DNA of 64,000 bases from contig CP051246.1 of assembly GCA_017795085.1 (NCBI GenBank), positions 2,792,514 through 2,856,513 of the forward strand, given 5' to 3'. The stretch is from Salegentibacter sp. (GTDB taxonomy: Bacteria > Bacteroidota > Bacteroidia > Flavobacteriales > Flavobacteriaceae). A model generated the notes under the pieces. It saw nothing but the letters and a program-made list of their open reading frames with translations. It was not told the origin of the DNA and made no database searches. Position numbers and translations under genes: made by a program. Shown piece after piece: positions 11,001-19,257 of this stretch; within the stretch, counting starts at the first letter, position 1, and every line of letters starts with the position of its first letter.

Positions 11001-11176
11001 GTACCAATAACAGTTACCGGATCCTGAACCAAAGGTGCTGCCTGCAAATGAATACCGGCAATGAATAAAATAAATATCAGTTTGATATTTATTTTATTGG
11101 ATAGAATCCAGGAAACCTGGGATTTTCCTGAACACTGTACCAGGCAAAACCTTCTTTTAGATAATTGTAATTCCAT
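8009..11176 (-). CDS. SusC/RagA-family TonB-dependent outer-membrane transporter
   Basis: A complete 1055-residue SusC-like transporter that imports oligosaccharides across the outer membrane with energy from TonB. After a long n-region and signal (hydrophobic core near residues 32-45, ending LQAA) comes a carboxypeptidase-regulatory-like beta-sandwich (about 52-130, VIGTVTDSDGLPLPGVTVME). The plug follows (about 135-255) with DEVVLVGYGTQKK and FSILKDASATAVYGVRGANG, then a 22-strand barrel ending IGVNIDF. There is no STN domain, so direct sigma-factor signalling is not expected. A calcium-loop-like DLNDDGQIDANDQRQIG segment lies near 860. It is first in a SusC-SusD-F5/8C operon. A LacI-type palindrome lies 56 bases upstream. 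Confidence 0.95.
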   Translation of the reverse strand: MELQLSKRRFCLVQCSGKSQVSWILSNKINIKLIFILFIAGIHLQAAPLVQDPVTVIGTVTDSDGLPLPGVTVMEKGTDNGTQTDFDGNYELEVGSEDATLVFTFIGMVSAEIAIDGQTTIDIALENDTESLDEVVLVGYGTQKKISVVGAQSTVDTEELQQPVANIGTMLAGRVAGLTGVQRSGMPGSDGADLWIRGISTFGNAGPLILVDGVERSLDNLDPRDIESFSILKDASATAVYGVRGANGVILIQTKRGKIGKPEVSFEYTEGLTSFTQEPELADGLTYMQLRNEALETRGDNPQYSDEYIERTTNNFDPLLYPNVDWMDEVFRDFGQTRRGSVNVTGGAEDARYYVSMGYYDETGLFTTDGVEEYNSTTRFKRYNVTSNLTLDVTPTTSINLGIQGYISEGNYPGVGNGTIFSAAMEAPPVEYPVIYPGGYVPGRSSNGGLRNPYADVAKRGYRTETKNQLYSNLNLNQDLKFITEGLSFRGLFSFDTYNENFITRSKRESTYFVDQDFPYSQDGELILRETYNGNNFLGYGSSNDGNRRFYIETSLNYDRTFGKHTFGGLLLFNRNDYIDAFAGDFTASIPFRNQGLAGRFTYGYDDRFFFEANAGYNGSENFAPKNRYGFFPSLAAGWVISNEKFFEPLLNTITYLKIRYSDGLVGTESGAGRFSYLNRVEDEEDGFDFGETPSYTEGIAETYYGANVTWAEARKQDLGIEMNLFNNSFRLIFDLFKERTEGAFLQREDVPSYIGLITNPFGNIGIVENKGFDGSLDYNKTFNELRVGFRSTFSYNRNEILQNGQPEQRYPWLNREGSPLLGRWGYVAERLYTTDDDTNSDGFISPEDGEGIPSQFGQIMPGDIKFIDLNDDGQIDANDQRQIGQGDVPALTYGFGLNLGYKAFDMAVFFQGQMEADMMMSGQGVFPFVGGGGTGNMYAVAVNRWTEENDDPYAMYPRLSFGESGIGQNNNTQPSTWWQRNVDFIRLKTAEFGYTLPDNLTERINANKVRFFYRGTNLLTFSSFDLWDPELTTSNNGGGYPNISVSSIGVNIDF

Positions 11177-11190
11177 TCACATTAATTTAA

Positions 11191-11243
11191 GTAAGTTAGT
11201 ATTAACATTTTTTAATATTTAGCTAACTTACTAAAACGTTTTA
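11191..11243 (-). promoter_or_regulatory. Putative operator cluster upstream of the minus-strand SusC operon
   Basis: TAAAACGTTTTA at 11232-11243 is a perfect 12-bp palindrome of the LacI-family type. Immediately next to it, GTAAGTTAG (11191-11199) and CTAACTTAC (11223-11231) form a perfect 9-bp inverted repeat with a 23-base spacer. The cluster sits 15-67 bases before the SusC start, where a repressor would block transcription or early elongation. Related palindromes occur at 13206, 27018, 27131 and 48044. Binding is inferred. Confidence 0.55.
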
Positions 11244-11411
11244 CCTTTTAAAAATAAAAATAAATTATTTTTATAAAATTGATTGTATTTCTACTTTTAT
11301 AAAGGTCAATATTTCCTATACTCGAAAGATTTAATGGGAATTTATCATTTACAAAACATAACTCATAATCATGATTTTTTCTTGACATCATAACCTTAAC
11401 AAAAATTTAAA

Positions 11412-12236
11412 ATGAAACTATTTCTAACCTATCTTTTATTTATCCAACATTTATTAATTCCTAACACTTTAACCAAAAACACCTATTTAGAATCAATTAA
11501 GGAAGACTCAAAAAAAATTAACTGTCCTCTTGTTTTAAAATCATATAAATTATTAGAAAAAAAAGATGGATCGCCTTCAAAACAGGATTTAATAAAGAGA
11601 CTAACGAAAGAGAAAAATATTTACCTTTTAGATTTTGATAGGAATGATCCTTCTCTAGGTAAGCTGAATATCACCTCTTTTAATGACTTAAATCTCAAAA
11701 TGGGAAAAAAGAATTTTATTGGTCAACTAAAAGAAAGACTGGAAAGAAAAATAAAAGCAAATCAAGAAATTTACCAATTAAACTGGTCATACCAAGGCCA
11801 AAATATTCAGAGCTTCTGTGTTCTCAAAGCTAATGAGTTAATTTATGATCCTATACTTTCAAATCTTATTACTCAAAGAAAAGAAAATATTGGAGAACGT
11901 GATATTAACGGAAATCTCAATTCTAAAAAAATTAAAGGCAGAAAACTCATATTATATCGATTTACCAAGAAATTGGGAGAAGTTTCAATCGTAAGTAATT
12001 TTGAAATCAAACAAAATACAGTTTCTAATGTTAAAACTGATGTATATAAATCATTGAATAAAGGAGTGTACGGTGATGCAGAATTTATTTTTCACAACGA
12101 AAACAAAATAACAGAAATAGAATTCCAGCTATGGATAGGGACTTCAGGTAGTCCTAACTTTAATCCCGGTCGGGAAAATCAAAAATGGGATTATATATCC
12201 AAATTAGCAGGAACGTATAAAATATTTCCTGAATAA
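11412..12236 (+). CDS. Unrecognised secreted protein
   Basis: A 274-residue protein with a hydrophobic N-terminal signal (about residues 1-18, LFLTYLLFIQHLLI) and no lipobox. The mature part is lysine- and asparagine-rich and predicted mixed alpha/beta. Blocks such as QEIYQLNWSYQGQNIQSFCVLK and KWDYISKLAGTYKIF do not match any family I recognise. The gene is noticeably more AT-rich than the PUL genes around it. It is divergent from the SusC operon (235-base gap) and its last 33 bases overlap the end of the converging membrane-protein gene. No function can be assigned; an effector or host-interaction role would be speculation. Confidence 0.7.
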   Translation: MKLFLTYLLFIQHLLIPNTLTKNTYLESIKEDSKKINCPLVLKSYKLLEKKDGSPSKQDLIKRLTKEKNIYLLDFDRNDPSLGKLNITSFNDLNLKMGKKNFIGQLKERLERKIKANQEIYQLNWSYQGQNIQSFCVLKANELIYDPILSNLITQRKENIGERDINGNLNSKKIKGRKLILYRFTKKLGEVSIVSNFEIKQNTVSNVKTDVYKSLNKGVYGDAEFIFHNENKITEIEFQLWIGTSGSPNFNPGRENQKWDYISKLAGTYKIFPE

Positions 12237-13151
12237 AGTTTTATATGAATTAGTTATTGATTTCATTTTTCGGTAGGATTCAGTTAAAGCTTCAAATGTA
12301 TTTTTCCGATTTTGCTTAATAAAATAAAATGCAAATAATGGAATTAAACCATGTGGGATTCTATATACTGTAGTGAATAAATATTGATGAAAAATTATCG
12401 GGGAAACATCATAGGTTAGCCCACTAACAATTCTTGCAAAGGCAGTTAAAAGCCCCCAAACGACGGCATATACTAGTGCTATTTTTGAAATTTTAGGTAA
12501 AAAAATCAATATAGCCACTAAAAAATCCAAACATCCGGCAATTAACAGAAAAGTCTTTGCCTGGTTTTCTGTAATTGTCAAAATATTCATAACCATCGTC
12601 ACGAAATTTCCAGGTACAGGATAAGGCCATCCAACGGCATACAGACCATGACTTATAAAAGTTAAGGCTATAATTAATTTTAATAATAAAATATACGTTA
12701 ACTGCTTTTCTTTTATTTTAAAATATCCCAAAAGTGCTATTGGAGAACCAAATTGTATAGCATGTTCAAAAAACATAGCAAAGTGATAAAAATTACTTTT
12801 TGCCTGTAAAACAGCTAAAAAAATTAATGAAACAGCTCCGGTACCAATAATATACTTTAAAACCTCATAATTTTTCCTGGTAATGAAAACACTTACTATT
12901 CCACAGAGAAAATAAAATATTCCTATACTAATAACGCCATTCTGAATTTTATTATCAACTAAAGTATTCGTTACATATGTATTCCAATCCATATTGAATA
13001 TTTTTACTACTACGGGACTAAACATTTTCTCATCCCATAGGATAGAGCGGTAAGGAGCATCAAAAAATAGGTGCTCATAAGCTCTACCAAAAAACACACA
13101 GGCAGAACATAGTTTCAGGAGAAATAATTGAGGATTCATTAATTTATTCAT
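12204..13151 (-). CDS. Polytopic membrane protein, DoxX-like in outline
   Basis: A 315-residue integral membrane protein with roughly seven or eight hydrophobic segments. Clear ones are near 75-90 (GVISIGIFYFLCGIVSVFIT), 100-115, 155-170 (ILLLKLIIALTFISHGLYAVG), 198-215 (AKTFLLIAGCLDFLVAILI), 222-242 and 255-275. The ISHGLYAVG segment and the LIAGCLDFLVA repeat-like layout recall DoxX/DUF417-type four-helix units used twice, but no diagnostic motif is conserved. It converges on the secreted-protein gene with a 33-base overlap and is divergent from a GH92 gene, sharing a 160-base intergenic region with a LacI-type site. Its role is unknown; a link to glycan use rests only on position. Confidence 0.7.
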   Translation of the reverse strand: MNKLMNPQLFLLKLCSACVFFGRAYEHLFFDAPYRSILWDEKMFSPVVVKIFNMDWNTYVTNTLVDNKIQNGVISIGIFYFLCGIVSVFITRKNYEVLKYIIGTGAVSLIFLAVLQAKSNFYHFAMFFEHAIQFGSPIALLGYFKIKEKQLTYILLLKLIIALTFISHGLYAVGWPYPVPGNFVTMVMNILTITENQAKTFLLIAGCLDFLVAILIFLPKISKIALVYAVVWGLLTAFARIVSGLTYDVSPIIFHQYLFTTVYRIPHGLIPLFAFYFIKQNRKNTFEALTESYRKMKSITNSYKTLFRKYFIRSC

Positions 13152-13205
13152 ATTTATTCTAAAATCTCATATATTTTAGGATTTAAATTTATAAAAAATT
13201 TTAAC

Positions 13206-13217
13206 TAAATCGTTTTA
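13206..13217. promoter_or_regulatory. LacI-type operator candidate between divergent genes
   Basis: TAAATCGTTTTA lies in the divergent region between the membrane-protein gene (start 13151) and the GH92 gene (start 13312). The identical 12-mer occurs at 27131-27142, before the phosphatase gene. It matches the perfect palindrome at 11232 except at one position of the left half. Confidence 0.5.
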
Positions 13218-13311
13218 TTCACGATATTTACCCATAATTTCTAAAAATTTAGAAATTTAAATGAGTTGATTTTTCATAGTAAGCCTGCAAATACAACAAA
13301 AAAATATTCAA

Positions 13312-15363
13312 ATGAATACCAAAAAATGTACATTTTCAATTTTATTATTTCTCTTCTTTATTAACATTACTGCTCAGAGAAATCTCACTGATAAAGTAAA
13401 TGTCTTTTTGGGAACTTCTGGAGATCATGGGCAAATGTCACCAGCAGCATCCTATCCATTTAGTATGATGAGTATTAGCCCTCAAACAAAACCACACAAT
13501 CATACTGGATATGAATATTATGCAAAAAAATATATTGGGTTCACACATACAAGGATTGAAGGGGTAGGATGCACAGGTTCTGGGGGAAATATTTTGATTA
13601 GACCTTTTTCGGGTAATGATTATTCAAAAAAACTAATCAGAAAATCTCAAACAGCAAGCCCCGGAAATTATGCTGTTTCCTTCGAAAATGGAATTACAGC
13701 AAAAGTAAATTCCGGTTTAAATTATGGCGTTAACAATTTTAGCTTTCCCAATAAAGAAAACGGAGTTTACATTGATTTAGCTTTTGCCTTGGCCGAACGT
13801 TTTAAAGCTGAAGAACACCAAATAGAGGATAATTTTATAAAAGGATGGATAGACACAGAAACAACTTGCAGCCGGGGTGTTTACAGATTATATTTCGCAA
13901 TAAAATTTCCTTCAGGTTATGATTTAAAAAAGTTAACAGATCATAAGTATATATTGAGCGGAGATTCTGATGAAGTTCAAATACTAGTGGCATTTTCTTC
14001 AGTAAATAGTGAATATGCTACGGAAAAAATTAAAAATAATCAGTCCTTAAATCTGAAGAAAACCACTGAAAAAAAATGGAATAAACTACTGGGGAGGATT
14101 CAGGTAGAAGGGGAAGAAGACCGTGTAGACCTGTTTTACTCCTTGTTATATCGTGGATTACAAGCTCCATTTCAGATTTCTGAAACTGACGGAAAATTTA
14201 GGGCCACCAATGGCGCTATTCAATCTTCAAAAAATACAATTTATAACGGTTGGGCCATCTGGGATAATTATAGAGAGCAACTCCCCATGCTTTCACTTAT
14301 GTATCCCGACAAATATGCCGATATTGTAAAATCTATTGCAAATCTTTATCGCTTTGAAAAACAAGAATGGGCAACCATGCATGAGCCATCTCCAACGGTA
14401 CGTACAGAACATGCATTAGTCGTTTTATTAGACGCGGTAAGAAAAAGTTATGATATAAATTTAAAATCAATTAAAAAAGCTTTAATGGAGGAAGCCAATA
14501 ACCTAAAGTATGATTCACCAGATAAAGCTTTGGAAACTTCTTATGATAAATGGGCTATGGCCGGTCTCCTACACGAGATGGATGAAAAAGAACTGAGCGA
14601 TAAATATTTAAAAGAATCCCAGAAATATAAAGAATTCTGGAAAAAAGATTTTAAAGACCTCTCTAAAAATGATGTAGATCAAATGCACGCCCGGGGACTT
14701 TATCAGGGTACAATTTGGCAGTACAGGTGGTTTGTTCCTTTTGACTTAAATGGTTTGAAAGAGCTTGCGGGAGGAGAAAATGTTTTTCTAAGCCAACTGG
14801 ACCAATTTTTTGATGACTACAATTACAATCATGCTAATCAGCCAGATTTACAAGTACCGGGAATCTACAATGCAACAAAAAAACCCTGGAAATCGCAAAA
14901 ACTTTTTCGGAAAATATTACTGGATACTATGGTTCAAACCTATTTTAATAATAACAGTAAAGGCATAGATTCTTATATCGGTAGAATATATAAAAATCAA
15001 CCGAGAGCTTATTTAAGAACCATGGATGATGACGCCGGAACAATGTCTTCCTGGTTTGTTATGCGAAGTTTGGGGTTATCTCCTGCCAATGTAGGATCAC
15101 CAATATATTATCTAACGGCACCCATATTTAAAAAATATAAAGTCTCCTATGAAGATGGTAAAGAATTTAAAGTAAAAGTTAATAATTATAATAAGGACTG
15201 GTTTTATATCAAATCGGCTAAACTAAACGGAAAAATTATAGACAGAAATTGGCTTACTCAGCAGGAAATAGTGAATGGAGGTCGTCTTGAAATTGAGCTT
15301 TCAGAGGAACCAAACAAGAAATGGGGGCTTCAGGATCAATGGATTTCTAATTACGGTAATTGA
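13312..15363 (+). CDS. GH92 alpha-mannosidase
   Basis: A 683-residue exported glycoside hydrolase family 92 enzyme. Family members are calcium-dependent exo-alpha-mannosidases. The N-terminal signal (about 1-21, ending NITAQ) has no lipobox, so the enzyme is periplasmic or secreted. The N-terminal beta-sandwich starts DKVNVFLGTSGDHGQMSPAASYPF and includes GFTHTRIEGVGCTGSGG. The (alpha/alpha)6 domain carries IWDNYREQLPMLSLMYP (about 320), MHARGLYQGTIWQYRWFVPFD (about 465) and the family signature MDDDAGTMSSWFVMRSLGLSP (about 570). It is somewhat shorter than usual GH92s (about 740). It stands alone on the plus strand, 95 bases after a LacI-type site. The linkage preference cannot be read safely. 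Confidence 0.92.
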   Translation: MNTKKCTFSILLFLFFINITAQRNLTDKVNVFLGTSGDHGQMSPAASYPFSMMSISPQTKPHNHTGYEYYAKKYIGFTHTRIEGVGCTGSGGNILIRPFSGNDYSKKLIRKSQTASPGNYAVSFENGITAKVNSGLNYGVNNFSFPNKENGVYIDLAFALAERFKAEEHQIEDNFIKGWIDTETTCSRGVYRLYFAIKFPSGYDLKKLTDHKYILSGDSDEVQILVAFSSVNSEYATEKIKNNQSLNLKKTTEKKWNKLLGRIQVEGEEDRVDLFYSLLYRGLQAPFQISETDGKFRATNGAIQSSKNTIYNGWAIWDNYREQLPMLSLMYPDKYADIVKSIANLYRFEKQEWATMHEPSPTVRTEHALVVLLDAVRKSYDINLKSIKKALMEEANNLKYDSPDKALETSYDKWAMAGLLHEMDEKELSDKYLKESQKYKEFWKKDFKDLSKNDVDQMHARGLYQGTIWQYRWFVPFDLNGLKELAGGENVFLSQLDQFFDDYNYNHANQPDLQVPGIYNATKKPWKSQKLFRKILLDTMVQTYFNNNSKGIDSYIGRIYKNQPRAYLRTMDDDAGTMSSWFVMRSLGLSPANVGSPIYYLTAPIFKKYKVSYEDGKEFKVKVNNYNKDWFYIKSAKLNGKIIDRNWLTQQEIVNGGRLEIELSEEPNKKWGLQDQWISNYGN

Positions 15364-15785
15364 TTTTCGGTTGCTACCAATTATCACAGAACAGTAATAA
15401 GTTTTGCAAAAAGCTTGGTTTTTATAAATGGTTTCGTTCTTCGTAACAACACGTTTAGGGATTATAAATTAGGCTATTGGATAATCCATCAAATCCTTTC
15501 ATATACCTGATTATTTGCATAAAAATCAGTTAAAATATTTAATGATTAACCAACAAGTCTTTAACCGTAAATTAACAAGTTTGAGCTAAATTGTATTTGT
15601 AAATTATTTGATCCCTTGATGAATTCTATTATGGACTTAATAGAAAATATTTTGATAAGCTATTGTTTAACAGATCACTAGTCATTATCACACATCAGCA
15701 CTAATATAAAGCCAATTAATTGGCACAATAATTACGGATTTACAAAAATATTTTTAAAAAAATTATTTCATGTTAAAAATTTAAC
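15364..15785. other. Gene-free upstream region
   Basis: No ORF longer than a few dozen residues and no recognisable gene remnant is seen between the GH92 stop and the promoter-like elements from 15786 on. It is very AT-rich and probably forms the distal upstream region of the SusC operon. Confidence 0.5.
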
Positions 15786-15793
15786 TAGATTTG
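15786..15793 (+). promoter_or_regulatory. Bacteroidota -7 box candidate
   Basis: TAGATTTG matches the Bacteroidota -7 consensus TAnnTTTG exactly. No clear TTTG -33 box is visible at the usual 19-21 base spacing (TTTCATG is the nearest). Transcription would begin inside the adjacent inverted repeat and give a leader of about 290 bases before the SusC start at 16090. Confidence 0.5.
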
Positions 15794-15794
15794 T

Positions 15795-15837
15795 GTATGT
15801 TTGAACATATGGACTATCTATATATGTTCAAACATAC
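15795..15837. promoter_or_regulatory. Perfect 16-bp inverted repeat operator candidate
   Basis: GTATGTTTGAACATAT (15795-15810) and its exact reverse complement ATATGTTCAAACATAC (15822-15837) are separated by 11 bases. Each arm itself contains a near-palindromic TGTTYRAACA core, and each is followed by GGAC. Placement directly downstream of the -7 box is typical of a repressor or activator dimer-of-dimers site. No regulator gene adjoins this operon, so the cognate protein is unknown. Confidence 0.6.
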
Positions 15838-15982
15838 GGACTTATATAAATATTTATAAAATAGAATGTTATCCTAACTGAACAGGATGATAATGGTAGA
15901 GAAAAATGCAGGAATCAAAACTGAACAATTTTTTTAAAAATATGGATAATAATTCCAACTAAAATCAACAACCTAAAGGTAA

Positions 15983-16060
15983 GTCCACAAGGTATTCACC
16001 AGAAAAACTTGTCTCGATCGAGACAAGTCTCGGGGTATTAAACCCACTGGTGGGAATAAA
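15983..16060 (+). promoter_or_regulatory. Structured leader element, copy A (before SusC)
   Basis: CTTGTCTCGATCGAGACAAG at 16008-16027 is a perfect 20-bp palindrome. It is enclosed by CACCAG (15997-16002), which can pair with CTGGTG (16047-16052), and a second small GGG...CCC hairpin lies between (16032-16045). The layout is a stem holding two hairpins, ending about 30 bases before the SusC ATG. A diverged copy lies at 23722-23842 before the GH92 gene. It could act as an RNA leader, terminator/antiterminator or protein site. Confidence 0.5.
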
Positions 16061-16089
16061 TCAATTTAACTATCTAATCTTTAAAATCT

Positions 16090-19000
16090 ATGAAGGACAA
16101 AAAAATACTTATTTGGAAGTACGCTTCTCTTTGCTTTTTTTTAATCACTTTTTCTTTTCAAAGCTATTCACAAGAGGAACAAAATTTAGTTTCCGGTACT
16201 GTTTTAGACGAAACAGGAATTCCTTTACCAGGTGCAACCGTAACTATTAAAGGTGAAGAAGGAGGGGCAATAACCAACTTTGATGGGAATTTTGAAATAA
16301 GAGTAAAAATGGGGCAAATTGTAGTGGTTAGTTTTTTGGGAATGGAAGATAAAGAAGTAGAATATTCCGGCCAACAGGAGTTGGAGGTTAGCCTAGAACC
16401 TAAAGCTGATGCCCTAGAGGAGCTTACTATTGTAGCCTACGGACAACAAAGAAAAGAAGCCGTGGTAGGTGCTGTTACCACCATTGAACCAGAGGAATTA
16501 AAGGTTCCAAGTAGCAATTTAACAACATCATTCGCCGGAAGGCTTCCCGGTCTTATTGCTTATCAACGTAGTGGTGAACCTGGATTTGATAATGCCGACT
16601 TCTTTATTCGGGGTGTTACGACTTTTGGGTATAAACAATCACCTTTAATTTTAATTGATGGCATAGAATTGACTACTACAGATTTGGCCCGACTTCAACC
16701 AGATGATATTGCCAGTTTTTCTATCATGAAAGACGCTACGGCTACCGCTTTATATGGAGCGAGAGGTGCAAATGGAGTGATTCTGGTGAAAACTAAAGAA
16801 GGAAAAGAAGGTGCTGCAAGGTTAAATGTTAGATACGAAAAGTCAATATCCATGCCCACAAAAAATATAGATATTGCTGATCCTATTACCTTTATGAAAC
16901 TTCATAACGAAGCTGCTGCTACACGTGATCCATTGGGAGGGAGAATTTATTCCTTAGAGCAGATAAGAATGACAGAGCAACCAGATCGGAATGAAATGGC
17001 TTATCCTGCAGTTGATTGGTTCGATAAGATGTTTAAAAATCATACATTCAATGACAGGCTTAACTTCAATGTGAGTGGCGGGGGTGATGTTGCCCGGTAT
17101 TATTTGGCAAGTACAATCAATACCGACACTGGAATCTTAAAAGTGGACAACAGGAATAACTTTAATAATAATGTTGACTTTAAAAGAATTTCTTTACGTT
17201 CAAATATTAACATAGATGTTACCAAGACTACAGAAGTATCGGTACGTTTTAATGGTAACTTTGATGATTATACGGGTCCACTGGAACGAGGAGAAGATCT
17301 TTTTAGAAAAGCTTTGCAAACCAATCCTGTATTGTACCCCATGTATTATGATCCCGATGAACGTTTTGCAAATAGCCAGCACATCCTGTTTGGAAATGCA
17401 GGTGAAACCGGAGATTACCTGAACCCTTACGCAGATATGGTTAGAGGTTATAAAGACGAGAGTCGAAATATGTTACTGGCTACTGTAGAAATATTTCAAG
17501 ACCTCAATTTTATTACTGAAGGATTAAATGCACGTGTAATGGGGAATACTACAAGGGAATCATTTTTTAATGTCTCACGAGCTTACAACCCTTTTTATTA
17601 TTCAATAAACAATTATGACCCCCAAATTGACCGGTATTCTTTGTTTCAATTAAACCCGGATTCAGGGACAGAATTTTTACAATATGATGAAGGGGACAAA
17701 ATAATTTCAACTGCGCTTGATTTTCAAGCAGATGTGAATTATGAACGTACCTTCAACGAAAAACATAAGGTTACCGGTTTATTACTAGGGGTATTAAGGG
17801 AAGAAAAAATAGCGAATGCAGGGAATTTACAATTATCATTACCTTATCGAAATATAGGGCTTTCAGGCCGTTTTACTTATGGGTATGACAGCAGGTACAT
17901 AGCTGAATTCAATTTTGGGTATAATGGTTCTGAAAGGTTTGCAGCATCCAAACGTTATGGTTTTTTCCCTTCGGCAGGACTAGCCTGGAACATCTCCAAT
18001 GAAAAATTTTGGGAACCGTACCAAAATGTCATAAATAAATTGAAGTTCCGTGCTACCTACGGCTTGGTCGGAAATGATGCTATAGGCAGCCCGGAAGACC
18101 GCTTTTTTTATATCTCGCAGCTTAATATGAATAATGGGGGTGCCGGGACAGCTTTCGGACAAAATTATTCAAATAATATAGCAGGTATTAGCATTGATAG
18201 ATACCCCAACGAGGAGATTAGCTGGGAAACTGCTAAGAAAACCAACATAGGTGTGGAACTGGGGCTATTTAATAAATGGGACCTTCTTGCTGATTTCTTT
18301 TATGAAGACAGGACAAATGTTCTAATGAACCGAACAGCAATTCCGGCTACTATGGGCTTACAAGCTCCGTTGAGGGCAAACGTTGGGGCCGCCACTTCCA
18401 AAGGCTTTGAAGCGACTTTAGAATACAGTGACAATATTACTGACGAATTCTATGTCTCTGGAAGGTTCAACATGACCTATGCAACTAATGAATTTACGGT
18501 TTATGACGAACTAGATTTTGCAAGTATCGGAATGCCTTGGAAATCCTATGTGGGAAAAAATATAAACCAAAATTACGGGCTTATTGCGGAAAGGCTTTTT
18601 GTCGATGAGGCGGATATTGCGATATCCCCAAGACAGGAGTTTGGTGATTATATGCCCGGGGATATAAAATATAAAGATATAAACGGGGACGGAGTAATAA
18701 ATTCTACATACGATATTGTTCCTATTGGCTACCCCACGGTCCCCGAGATTATATACGGGTTTGGACTTTCTTCTATTTATAAAAATTTTGATTTGTCCTT
18801 TTTCTTCCAGGGATCGGCTCGCTCTTCCTTCTTTATCGACCCTTATAATACAGCTCCTTTTATAGATACCGATGCAAATTCTCAGAGAGGGAGCAATGCG
18901 CTTTTAAGTGTTTGGGCAGAAGATTATTGGTCTGAGGATAACAGGGACTTGTATGCAGCTTGGCCAAGGTTATCAAATGAAGTGGTGGAGAATAACAATC

Positions 19001-19245
19001 AAAACAGTACTTGGTTTTTAAGAGATGGAGCATTTTTAAGATTAAAATCTGCTGAATTTGGTTATACTATTCCCGAAGATAGTTTTATGGAGAAAATAGG
19101 GGTCTCCTCTACAAGACTTTACTTTAGTGGAACAAATCTTCTAACATTCAGCAAATTTAAACTGTGGGATGTTGAAATGGGGGGAAACGGCTTAGGTTAT
19201 CCTATACAGAAGGTGTTTAATTTTGGTGCAATCATTAATTTTTAA
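16090..19245 (+). CDS. SusC/RagA-family TonB-dependent outer-membrane transporter
   Basis: A complete 1051-residue SusC-like importer. The signal peptide (about 1-27, ending FSFQSYSQ) is followed by a carboxypeptidase-regulatory-like domain (about 33-115, SGTVLDETGIPLPGATVTIKG), a plug (about 118-240; LTIVAYGQQRKEAVVGAV, FSIMKDATATALYGARGANG) and the beta-barrel ending VFNFGAIINF. There is no STN domain. A DINGDGVINSTYDIVPIGYP calcium-loop-like stretch lies near 855-875. It leads a five-gene plus-strand operon with SusD 12 bases behind. Just upstream are an inverted-repeat operator and a structured leader. The cargo is probably a mannose-containing oligosaccharide, judged only from the GH92 in the same operon. 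Confidence 0.95.
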   Translation: MKDKKILIWKYASLCFFLITFSFQSYSQEEQNLVSGTVLDETGIPLPGATVTIKGEEGGAITNFDGNFEIRVKMGQIVVVSFLGMEDKEVEYSGQQELEVSLEPKADALEELTIVAYGQQRKEAVVGAVTTIEPEELKVPSSNLTTSFAGRLPGLIAYQRSGEPGFDNADFFIRGVTTFGYKQSPLILIDGIELTTTDLARLQPDDIASFSIMKDATATALYGARGANGVILVKTKEGKEGAARLNVRYEKSISMPTKNIDIADPITFMKLHNEAAATRDPLGGRIYSLEQIRMTEQPDRNEMAYPAVDWFDKMFKNHTFNDRLNFNVSGGGDVARYYLASTINTDTGILKVDNRNNFNNNVDFKRISLRSNINIDVTKTTEVSVRFNGNFDDYTGPLERGEDLFRKALQTNPVLYPMYYDPDERFANSQHILFGNAGETGDYLNPYADMVRGYKDESRNMLLATVEIFQDLNFITEGLNARVMGNTTRESFFNVSRAYNPFYYSINNYDPQIDRYSLFQLNPDSGTEFLQYDEGDKIISTALDFQADVNYERTFNEKHKVTGLLLGVLREEKIANAGNLQLSLPYRNIGLSGRFTYGYDSRYIAEFNFGYNGSERFAASKRYGFFPSAGLAWNISNEKFWEPYQNVINKLKFRATYGLVGNDAIGSPEDRFFYISQLNMNNGGAGTAFGQNYSNNIAGISIDRYPNEEISWETAKKTNIGVELGLFNKWDLLADFFYEDRTNVLMNRTAIPATMGLQAPLRANVGAATSKGFEATLEYSDNITDEFYVSGRFNMTYATNEFTVYDELDFASIGMPWKSYVGKNINQNYGLIAERLFVDEADIAISPRQEFGDYMPGDIKYKDINGDGVINSTYDIVPIGYPTVPEIIYGFGLSSIYKNFDLSFFFQGSARSSFFIDPYNTAPFIDTDANSQRGSNALLSVWAEDYWSEDNRDLYAAWPRLSNEVVENNNQNSTWFLRDGAFLRLKSAEFGYTIPEDSFMEKIGVSSTRLYFSGTNLLTFSKFKLWDVEMGGNGLGYPIQKVFNFGAIINF

Positions 19246-19257
19246 AATTTAATTTCC

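Noticed and set aside
16050..16250. 66-residue ORF overlapping the SusC start
   Set aside because: Out of frame with SusC and covering its signal peptide; composition is consistent with chance.
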